Below, one piece after another: positions 1 to 5,781 of a DNA stretch of 7,273 nt. The stretch covers positions 301-7,573 of the forward strand of contig JALUTE010000485.1 in the NCBI GenBank assembly GCA_027058255.1, read 5' to 3'. The notes beneath the pieces are model-generated. The model did not search any database and was not told where the DNA came from. It saw only the letters and a program-made list of their open reading frames with translations. How positions within the stretch are numbered: the first letter of the stretch is position 1; each line of letters opens with the position of its first letter. Both the position numbers and the translations under genes were made by a program. The DNA is from Methyloligella sp. GTDB lineage: Bacteria > Pseudomonadota > Alphaproteobacteria > Rhizobiales > JALUTE01.

Positions 1-459
1 CTCACCACCGAGCTCAAGTCCGCGGAGATGGGCCAGGCGCTCTGCGACAACAAGATCGACGCCTATTTCTGGCTCGTCGGCCATCCCTCGGGCGCGACCC
101 AGGAGACGCTCGCCTCCTGCCCGTCGCATCTGGTGAACGCCTGGTCTCCGGAGATTGCGAAGCTCGTCAAGGAGACCCCGTACTACCGCAAGGCCGTCAT
201 CCCCGCCGGCATGTATGGTGGGCAGAAGGAGGACATCACCACCTTCGGCGTCGGCGCCACGCTGATTACCTCCGCGGATGTTCCGGAGGACGTGGTCTAC
301 AATCTCGTGAAGGCCGTCTTTGACAATTTCTCCGCCTTCAAGAAGCTGCATCCTGCCTTCAAGAACCTGAAGGAGACGGAGATGATCCGGGACAGCCTGT
401 CGGCACCGCTGCATCCCGGCGCCGTGAAATATTACAAGGAGCGCGGCTGGATGAAGTGA
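1..459 (+). CDS. TAXI-family TRAP transporter solute-binding protein, C-terminal part (5' end outside window)
   Basis: This is the last 152 residues of the periplasmic binding protein of a TRAP transporter of the TAXI class. The reading frame is already open at base 1, so the ATG at 28 is an internal methionine and not the start; the signal peptide and first lobe lie outside the window. Recognisable TAXI features are the stretch reading DNKIDAYFWLVGHPSGA, a FGVGATLITSADVPEDVVY segment, and the end SAPLHPGAVKYYKERGW, which is highly typical of the family C-terminus. Two cysteines (codons 43-45 and 118-120) flank the GHPSGA segment and could form a periplasmic disulfide; that is an inference. 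The protein should capture a small, probably carboxylated, solute in the periplasm and hand it to the fused permease encoded 208 bp downstream. Known TAXI proteins bind compounds such as glutamate, but the ligand here cannot be predicted. The stop is TGA at 457-459, followed at once by a terminator hairpin. Confidence 0.93.
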   Translation, partial: LTTELKSAEMGQALCDNKIDAYFWLVGHPSGATQETLASCPSHLVNAWSPEIAKLVKETPYYRKAVIPAGMYGGQKEDITTFGVGATLITSADVPEDVVYNLVKAVFDNFSAFKKLHPAFKNLKETEMIRDSLSAPLHPGAVKYYKERGWMK

Positions 460-480
460 GGCCGTCGCCCGACAACGCCA

Positions 481-510
481 GGGAAGCCCGTTTGAGCGGG
501 CTTCCCTTTT
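481..510 (+). terminator. Rho-independent terminator between binding-protein and permease genes
   Basis: A perfect 10-bp inverted repeat, GGGAAGCCCG (481-490) and CGGGCTTCCC (497-506), encloses a 6-base loop TTTGAG and runs straight into TTTT and a pyrimidine-rich tail. It begins 22 bases after the stop codon of the solute-binding protein gene. The structure fits an intrinsic terminator. Since the permease follows in the same direction, it probably works as a partial terminator or as a 3' mRNA stabiliser, giving more binding protein than permease. Confidence 0.85.
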
Positions 511-512
511 CT

Positions 513-557
513 CTTCTCGCGGCGGGAGCCCCTTTTTTCTTCTCGTAGCGGGAGAAG
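513..557 (+). repeat. Two degenerate copies of a short palindromic intergenic motif
   Basis: A 16-base unit, CTTCTCGCGGCGGGAG (513-528), recurs as CTTCTCGTAGCGGGAG (539-554) with two mismatches, and both are preceded by a pyrimidine run. The second copy extends to a small hairpin, CTTCTC (539-544) pairing with GAGAAG (552-557) around a 7-base loop. The wording resembles the abundant intergenic palindromes of Rhizobiales, in which CTTCTCCCG pairs with CGGGAGAAG, but here the left arm looks shortened. The direct repeat is seen in the sequence; the link to that repeat family is from memory and is not proven. Confidence 0.45.
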
Positions 558-650
558 GGCGCGATTTGCGAAATCAAGAACCTGCGGCAGGGGCGAGGGG
601 CCTTGGCACGCGGGCGCAGTGACGTGGGAGCGGGAGAGGACGCGCAGCGA

Positions 651-660
651 AGGGAGGGAG
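651..660 (+). promoter_or_regulatory. Ribosome binding site of the fused TRAP permease gene
   Basis: The purine tract AGGGAGGGAG ends 7 bases before the ATG at 668 and contains strong Shine-Dalgarno matches. It supports 668 as the start. No convincing sigma-70 promoter was found in the spacer 460-667. Confidence 0.7.
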
Positions 661-667
661 CCCAGCC

Positions 668-3358
668 ATGGCGCAGGAGAGGTCTGCAAGGCATCTCGAC
701 GCGGAGGAAATCGCAGCCGAGGCCGATACCGGAGCACGCAATCCGACCGGGGTCGCGGGGCGCATCCTGATCGGCTTGAGCATCGCCTGGTCGCTTTACC
801 AGATCTATATCGCGTCCGATCTGCCCTACTGGCTGCAGGAAAATCTCGGGCCGATGTTCAAGAGCATCGGACTGGATTTCAACTTCGTTCTCGGCTCCGT
901 CAAGGCCCGTCGCATTCATCTCGCCTTCGCTCTCGTCCTCACGGCACTCTCCTTTCCGCTGCTCAAGTCGAGCCCCCGCGACCGGGTGCCCCTTTATGAC
1001 TGGGTGTTCGCCGCCATCGGCGTCGTCGTTTGCCTCTATGCGGTTGTCTTCCAGACCCAGATCGCGGAGCGCTCGGGGCTGCCAACCACGACCGATCTCG
1101 TGATCTCCGCCGTGGGGCTCGTCATCGTTCTCATAGCCACCTACAGGGCGCTCGGCCTGCCCCTCGTGATCGTGGCCTCGGTGTTCCTGATCTACGTCTT
1201 TTTCGGCGACAGGGAGTTCATTCCCGAGGTGATCCAGTGGAAGGGCGCCTCCTTCGGCAAGGCCATGTGGCACTTCTTCATGCAGGAGGAGGGGGTGTTC
1301 GGAAAGCCCCTCGACGTCTCGGCGAGCCTCATCTTCCTGTTCGTCCTCTTCGGCGCCATTCTCGAGAAGGCCGGCGCGGGAAACTACTTCATCAAGACGG
1401 CCTTCGCGCTCCTCGGCCACTTCCGTGGCGGCCCGGCCAAGGCCGCCGTGGTGGCCTCGGGCCTTTCCGGGCTCTATTCCGGCTCCTCCATTGCCAATGT
1501 GGTGACCACCGGCACCTTCACCATTCCGCTGATGAAGCGCACCGGGTTTCCGGCCGAGAAAGCCGGCGCGGTCGAGGTGGCGTCATCCACCAACGGCCAG
1601 CTCACGCCGCCGGTGATGGGTGCGGCCGCCTTCCTGATCGCCGAGTTCACCGGCGTGCCCTATTTCGATCTCATCAAGCACGCCTTCGTGCCGGCGCTCA
1701 TCTCCTACATCGCCCTCGTCTACATCGTCCATCTCGAGGCGCTGAAGCTCGACCTCAAGGGGCTGAAGAAGCCCGCCACGGGGCGCACCATCGCCCAGAC
1801 GATGATGCTGTTCGTCGGCGGCTTCCTCGCCACCATGGTGCTCTTCCTCGCGGTCTATTACGGGCTCGGCTGGATCAAGACGGCGTTTCCCGACATGACC
1901 TTCCTTTCGGTGGTCGTGCTGTTTCTGGCGGTCTATCTGGCGCTTCTGTGGCTCGCGTCGCGCCATGACGACCTCGTGGTCGACGATCCGGGCGCGCCGA
2001 TCCTGGAGCTGCCCAGGGCGGGCGAGACGGCCATCAAGGGCCTTTATTACATCGTTCCGATCGTCCTTCTGATCTGGGCGATCATGATCGAGCGCATGTC
2101 GCCGGGCACGGCCGCCTACTGGGCGACGCTGTCGATGATCTTCATCACCCTCACCCAACATGTCTTCAAGGGGGTCTTCCGGGGGCGCACCAATGTGATG
2201 GCGGATTTGCGCCGGGGCTTCGACGAGGTGGTGCAGGGGCTCATCGCCGGAGCGCGCTCCATGATCTCCATCGCGGTTGCCACGGCGGCGGCCGGCATCA
2301 TCGTCGGCACCATTGGCCTTACCGGAGCCCATCAGGTGATCGGCTCCTTCGTGGAGTTCCTCTCCGGCGGCAGCCTCATCCTGATGCTGTTGCTGGTGGC
2401 GGTCATGAGCCTCGTCCTTGGCATGGGCCTGCCCACGACGGCCAACTACATTGTCGTCTCCTCGCTGATGGCGCCGGTGATCGTGACCGTCGGTGCGCAG
2501 AACGACCTGCTTCTGCCCGCCGTGGCGGCGCACATGTTCGTGTTCTATTTCGGCATCCTGGCCGACGACACGCCGCCGGTGGGACTTGCGGCCTTCGCGG
2601 CGGCGGCGATCAGCGGCGGCGATCCCATTCGAACGGGCCTGCAGGGGTTTGCCTACGACATTCGAACGGCCCTCCTGCCTTTCCTGTTCGTCTTCAACAC
2701 CGATCTCCTGCTCATCAATGTGGGCGTGCTCAAGGGCATCTTCGTGTTCGTCATCGGGGTGATCGCCATGCTGCTTTTCGCGGCGGCGACGCAGGGATAC
2801 TTTCTCGTGCGCTCGAAGATTTGGGAGACGGCGCTCCTTCTCCTAGTGGCCTTCACCTTGTTCAGGCCGGGCTTCTGGCTCGATCGGGTGGATCCGCCCT
2901 TTATCGAGTACAAGGGGGCCGAGATCGTGAAGATCATCGACGAGGTGCCCAAGGATGGGGTATTGCGCCTGCGCGTTCGCGGCTCCGACTTCAACGATCC
3001 GGACAAGGTCAAGGAGACGTCCCTCAACGTGCAGCTCGTGAACGGCGGCAAGGGGCTCGCGCGCCTGTCCAAGGCGGGGCTTGGCGTCACGCTGCAGGGC
3101 GGCAAGGCCCTCGTTCAGGAGCCGGGGCCGGGCACGCCCTTCTTCCAGACCTTCAAGGCATTCGATTTCTTCGGCGATCAGCCGGTGGAGATCATCAAGG
3201 TGAGCCTGCCCGCCGAGCGCATGCCGAAAGAGGTGTTCTACATTCCGGCCATGCTCGTTCTGGCGCTCGTGGTGCTGATCCAGATGCGCCGCCGCCCGCG
3301 CAAGGGCGGCACCGCCGGTGCGGACGATGTTGCGGGCCGGGCGGGTGCCGGCGCGTAG
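668..3358 (+). CDS. TRAP transporter fused permease (4TM/12TM, DctQ-DctM type) with C-terminal DUF3394-like region
   Basis: This 896-residue inner-membrane protein is the transport channel of a TAXI-type TRAP system, importing the solute delivered by the upstream binding protein, normally with sodium. Hydrophobic segments near residues 30-49, 84-100, 111-130 and 143-178 form the DctQ-like part. The DctM-like part follows from about 215 to 690, with the hallmarks GLSGLYSGSSIANVV (265-279), NGQLTPPVMGAAAF (309-322), LGMGLPTTANYIV (584-596) and FGILADDTPPVGLAAF (628-643). Beyond residue 690 come further membrane segments (about 690-712 and 719-735), a soluble stretch of about 115 residues (741-855) and a last helix (857-873) followed by RRRPRK. 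This tail matches what is known as DUF3394, found on TRAP permeases of this group, and makes the protein longer than minimal fused permeases. The start ATG has a strong Shine-Dalgarno sequence 7 bases upstream and the stop is TAG. A universal stress gene follows. Family assignment is very sure; substrate is unknown. Confidence 0.95.
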   Translation: MAQERSARHLDAEEIAAEADTGARNPTGVAGRILIGLSIAWSLYQIYIASDLPYWLQENLGPMFKSIGLDFNFVLGSVKARRIHLAFALVLTALSFPLLKSSPRDRVPLYDWVFAAIGVVVCLYAVVFQTQIAERSGLPTTTDLVISAVGLVIVLIATYRALGLPLVIVASVFLIYVFFGDREFIPEVIQWKGASFGKAMWHFFMQEEGVFGKPLDVSASLIFLFVLFGAILEKAGAGNYFIKTAFALLGHFRGGPAKAAVVASGLSGLYSGSSIANVVTTGTFTIPLMKRTGFPAEKAGAVEVASSTNGQLTPPVMGAAAFLIAEFTGVPYFDLIKHAFVPALISYIALVYIVHLEALKLDLKGLKKPATGRTIAQTMMLFVGGFLATMVLFLAVYYGLGWIKTAFPDMTFLSVVVLFLAVYLALLWLASRHDDLVVDDPGAPILELPRAGETAIKGLYYIVPIVLLIWAIMIERMSPGTAAYWATLSMIFITLTQHVFKGVFRGRTNVMADLRRGFDEVVQGLIAGARSMISIAVATAAAGIIVGTIGLTGAHQVIGSFVEFLSGGSLILMLLLVAVMSLVLGMGLPTTANYIVVSSLMAPVIVTVGAQNDLLLPAVAAHMFVFYFGILADDTPPVGLAAFAAAAISGGDPIRTGLQGFAYDIRTALLPFLFVFNTDLLLINVGVLKGIFVFVIGVIAMLLFAAATQGYFLVRSKIWETALLLLVAFTLFRPGFWLDRVDPPFIEYKGAEIVKIIDEVPKDGVLRLRVRGSDFNDPDKVKETSLNVQLVNGGKGLARLSKAGLGVTLQGGKALVQEPGPGTPFFQTFKAFDFFGDQPVEIIKVSLPAERMPKEVFYIPAMLVLALVVLIQMRRRPRKGGTAGADDVAGRAGAGA

Positions 3359-3368
3359 GACTGCGTCC

Positions 3369-3400
3369 GGCGGTGCCATGCATGCGGGCCTGGCGCCGCC
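3369..3400 (+). other. Possible mRNA hairpin just after the permease stop codon
   Basis: GGCGGTGCC (3369-3377) can pair with GGCGCCGCC (3392-3400) over nine positions, one a G-U wobble, around a 14-base loop. There is no U-tract after it, so it does not look like an intrinsic terminator. It may protect or process the transcript between the permease and the universal stress gene, or be chance pairing in GC-rich DNA. Confidence 0.3.
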
Positions 3401-3510
3401 CGATTTGAGAGAGGCCGCCCTCCGCTTGTGAGAGCGCACGGCTCCACCTGCGCCAGTGCGCGGGGCAGGCGCGTCCGGTTCGGGGCGCAGCGCGGCCCGA
3501 GCCCCCTGTC

Positions 3511-3516
3511 AGGGAG
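3511..3516 (+). promoter_or_regulatory. Ribosome binding site that fixes the start of the UspA-like gene
   Basis: AGGGAG lies 8 bases before the ATG at 3525. It favours that start over an in-frame ATG at 3456, which would add 23 residues rich in Arg, Gly, Ala and Ser that are not typical of the family, and over the ATG at 3531, for which the spacing is long. Confidence 0.7.
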
Positions 3517-3524
3517 ATAGACCA

Positions 3525-3968
3525 ATGGGCATGTTTTCTTCCGTTCTCGTCGCCATCGACATCAACAATCTGGACGAGGCTCGCCTGTTGCTGGAGATCG
3601 GCGGTCGTTTCTGCAAGGGCGAGGGGGCCGAGATGCACGCTCTCACCGTTCTGCCCGATTACGGCATGCCGGTGGTCGGATCCTTCTTTCCCGAGGGCTT
3701 CGAGGAGAAGGCGGGCCAAAAGGTGAAAACAGCGCTGGAGGCGCTGATCGAAGCCCATGCGCCCTCGGGCTGTGCGCCCCATGTCCATGTCGGCCATGGC
3801 ACCATTTACGAGGAGATCATCAAGACCGCCGACCGGCTCGGCTGCGATCTCATTGTCGTCGGCTCGCATCGGCCGGAGCTTAAGGACTATCTGCTCGGCC
3901 CCAATGCCGCCCGCGTGGCGCGCCATGCCAGGCAGTCGATCTTCGTGGTGCGCAGCCGCGGCCGGTGA
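3525..3968 (+). CDS. Universal stress protein, UspA family (UspF/UspG-like), TRAP-operon associated
   Basis: This 147-residue protein is a single, full-length Usp domain of the alpha/beta nucleotide-binding fold, acting in the cytoplasm, usually as a dimer. It opens with MGMFSSVLVAID, where Asp12 sits at the usual adenine-contacting position. It continues with a GHGTIYEEII segment (90-99) and ends with the nucleotide-loop region VVGSHRPELKDYLLGPNAAR (111-130) and a final strand SIFVVR. The loop is of the GSHRP...LLGxNA kind seen in UspF and UspG, one residue shorter than the classical G-x2-G-x9-G(S/T) motif, with Arg116 in place of the second Gly and Pro126 where Ser is common. The gene follows the TRAP permease by 166 bp on the same strand. 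In Halomonas elongata the related TeaD binds ATP and modulates the TRAP transporter TeaABC, so a regulatory role on this transporter is plausible but inferred. It is probably co-transcribed with the permease, since no clear terminator separates them. Confidence 0.9.
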   Translation: MGMFSSVLVAIDINNLDEARLLLEIGGRFCKGEGAEMHALTVLPDYGMPVVGSFFPEGFEEKAGQKVKTALEALIEAHAPSGCAPHVHVGHGTIYEEIIKTADRLGCDLIVVGSHRPELKDYLLGPNAARVARHARQSIFVVRSRGR

Positions 3969-4054
3969 TGGCGAATGCCTCGGCGCGAAGGGCCGGACCG
4001 GGCGGCGGGCCATCGCTGCGAGGCAGGCGCGACCTTGTCTTGCAGGCATGTGAT

Positions 4055-4082
4055 GCGCGCTGTCCCGCCGGCGGGTTGCGCG
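4055..4082. terminator. Candidate GC-rich hairpin between the convergent operons
   Basis: The 140-bp gap between the two converging genes holds a self-complementary core CCCGCCGGCGGG (4064-4075) with outer arms CGCGC (4056-4060) and GCGCG (4078-4082), giving a hairpin with a small internal loop. No T-tract is present on either strand, so it is not a standard intrinsic terminator. It could serve both operons in a Rho-dependent or stabilising way, or may be incidental in GC-rich DNA. Confidence 0.3.
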
Positions 4083-4108
4083 AGCCTTGGGGCGGCCGAG
4101 CCTTCCGC

Positions 4109-5662
4109 TCAGGGGTGTGATGCGTCCGGGGCAATGCGGATCTCCGCCGTCCGGTCCAGCTCCTCGGCAAGGGCCTTGAGGCGCTTGCGCAGCCGGTCGC
4201 CGTCGAGCACCGCAAGCGCCTCGGGTATGGTCAGCACGAGGCGGCTCTTTCCCTCATAGGAGAGCCGGGTTCGCAAGATGACGCCGGGCGTGCCGACCGA
4301 GAGCATGTGCCCTGCACGGATGGCGGCGCCGAGAATGCGCGCGCGCTTGAGCATGGGCTTGTCCAGAAGCCGTTTGAGCCGCGTGCTGCTTCCGCCCTTC
4401 ACGCGGCCGGTATGGCGATAGTAGAGCGTGAGCGCCAGGAAGGCCCGGCCGGGGTGGTCGATGCTCGCCAGCGCGGCATGGGCGATGGTGTTCAGGCTCT
4501 CCTCGCCCCGATAGTCGGGATGGGTGCGCCAGCCGGTGTCCGACAGCAGGCATGCGGCATGGCGCAAGCGGCGCTCGCCCGCCGTCTCCTCGGGGCCGGG
4601 TGCGCCGAACAGCGCATCGGTCCAGGCGATGAGCTCGCGCGCATGCTCGGGCGAGCGCGAGCGCAAGGTGGCAAGGTCCTCGGCAAAAGCAAGAAGCGGG
4701 TCGCGTGCCTGCTCCTCCTCGCTCAGCATGGTGTAGAGCAGGCCCTCGCGCACGCCGGCCGCCGAGACCACCACCTGCGAAGGCGCGGCGCGGCGGATGA
4801 TCTCCCGAAGGACCAGGGCGCCGTAGGGCAGGATCGGCCGGCGCGGCTTGGAGATCTCCATGATGCCGTCGAGGTCGTGCACATGCTTGGCCTTGAGGAT
4901 CTTCTCACAGAAGGAGAGGGCCGCATCCGCGCCCATGTGATAGCCATGGATGACCCTGAGCGGATAGTCGCGCTTTTCCATGTGCAACCAGGCGAGCGCG
5001 CGCCAGGTGCCGCCGATGGCATAGAAGCGCCGGCCCTTGCAGGCGTCCAGCCATGGCACCATCGCCATGTGATCGGCCACGATCCGGGCTGCGCGCTCGA
5101 TATCGCCGTCGGCCTCGTCGAGCAGGCGCAGGCCACCGAGCGGCAGGGTCACGCCTTCGCCGATCGCACCCGAGCGGATATGGGTAAGCTCCAGGCTTCC
5201 GCCACCCAGATCGCCCGCCAGGCCATCGGCCGCGAAGAAGCTGGCGATGATGCCCGTGGCGGCAAGGGTCGCCTCCTCCTCGCCGGTCAGCACGCGGATG
5301 GGCTGCCCGCAGATCGCCTCGGCCCGTGCTATGAAATCGGGGCCATCCTCGGCCTCGCGCGCCGCCGCCGTGGCGATCACCTGGAAGGCGCCGACACCGA
5401 GCATCTCGCCAATGACGCAAAAGCGCCGCAGCGCCCGCAGCGCGCACTCCATGGCCTCGGCGCCCAAATGGCCCGTGGTGGCCACGTGGCGCCCGAGACC
5501 ACAGAGCACTTTCTCATTGTAGAGCGGCGCGGGGCTGCGCTTGGCGGCCTCGTAGACGACGAGACGCACCGAGTTGGAGCCGATATCCACCACGCCGAGG
5601 GGCTGGTCCGCCTCCCCGCATCTGCGCATGTCGACAGGCTTCTCTCGCTCGAGGGTGCTCAT
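4109..5662 (-). CDS. ppx: Exopolyphosphatase, Ppx/GppA family
   Basis: This 517-residue cytoplasmic enzyme belongs to the Ppx/GppA phosphatases of the sugar kinase/actin fold, which release terminal phosphate from polyphosphate chains; some members also hydrolyse pppGpp. Visible motifs are the first phosphate loop VVDIGSNSVRLVVYE (24-38), a catalytic-glutamate segment TGEEEATLAATG (126-137), the second phosphate loop DLGGGSLEL (151-159), YAIGGTWRALA (214-224) and SAAGVREGLLY (300-310). The C-terminal third (about 320-510) is the HD-like helical domain, with HAACLLSDTGWRTHPDYR (368-385). The start was set at 5662 because an ATG at 5719 would add 19 residues rich in Arg and hydrophobics, using AGA, AGG, ACA, TTG and GGG codons unlike the rest of the gene. 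However, that upstream ATG also has a purine-rich GGGAGAGG before it, so it cannot be excluded. The gene lies 118 bp behind ppk on the same strand, presumably in one operon. Preference for polyphosphate over pppGpp is inferred from the ppk linkage. Confidence 0.93.
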   Translation of the reverse strand: MSTLEREKPVDMRRCGEADQPLGVVDIGSNSVRLVVYEAAKRSPAPLYNEKVLCGLGRHVATTGHLGAEAMECALRALRRFCVIGEMLGVGAFQVIATAAAREAEDGPDFIARAEAICGQPIRVLTGEEEATLAATGIIASFFAADGLAGDLGGGSLELTHIRSGAIGEGVTLPLGGLRLLDEADGDIERAARIVADHMAMVPWLDACKGRRFYAIGGTWRALAWLHMEKRDYPLRVIHGYHMGADAALSFCEKILKAKHVHDLDGIMEISKPRRPILPYGALVLREIIRRAAPSQVVVSAAGVREGLLYTMLSEEEQARDPLLAFAEDLATLRSRSPEHARELIAWTDALFGAPGPEETAGERRLRHAACLLSDTGWRTHPDYRGEESLNTIAHAALASIDHPGRAFLALTLYYRHTGRVKGGSSTRLKRLLDKPMLKRARILGAAIRAGHMLSVGTPGVILRTRLSYEGKSRLVLTIPEALAVLDGDRLRKRLKALAEELDRTAEIRIAPDASHP

Positions 5663-5723
5663 GGCCCGCCCCCTTGTCCTCAAGAAAATCGGGACTCTGC
5701 CCTTCGGCCACACGCACATGGCG

Positions 5724-5781
5724 AACGGCCTCTCCCGCGCGTGGGCCCGGCCGGGGCGCGTCTCGCCGCAAGCGGGCCGTT
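5724..5781 (-). other. Structured ppk-ppx spacer with a 7-bp inverted repeat
   Basis: AACGGCC (5724-5730) and GGCCGTT (5775-5781) are exact inverted copies 44 bases apart. The interval between them is very GC-rich and includes the self-complementary CCCGGCCGGG. On the minus strand the structure would begin at the ppk stop codon and end just before the upstream candidate ppx start. There is no T-tract, so it is not an obvious terminator. It may modulate ppx relative to ppk, or be chance. Confidence 0.25.

Noticed and set aside
604..619. TGGCACG followed by GCGCA, resembling a sigma-54 -24/-12 promoter before the permease
   Set aside because: The GG and GC elements are one base too close together for the strict 10-bp spacing, and the -12 box lacks TTGC.
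359..1420. A 353-codon open frame on the minus strand over the end of the binding protein, the spacer and the permease start
   Set aside because: It runs through a terminator and two well-supported genes on the other strand, and its composition is low-complexity Glu, Arg, Gly and Asp, typical of a shadow frame.
1030..1968. A 312-codon plus-strand frame inside the permease gene
   Set aside because: It is the +1 shadow of the permease, Arg and His rich, with no recognisable domain. The same holds for the minus-strand frame 1583-2533.
3456..3524. Upstream in-frame ATG for the UspA-like gene
   Set aside because: The extra 23 residues are not family-like, and a good Shine-Dalgarno sequence sits correctly before the ATG at 3525.
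4081..4104. Direct repeat CGAGCCTT, two copies 16 bases apart downstream of ppx
   Set aside because: The word is only 8 bases long in GC-rich DNA, with no associated structure or operator-like symmetry.
3843..4259. Short open frames around the convergent spacer on both strands
   Set aside because: They have no plausible ribosome sites or recognisable domains and mostly overlap uspA or ppx in other frames.
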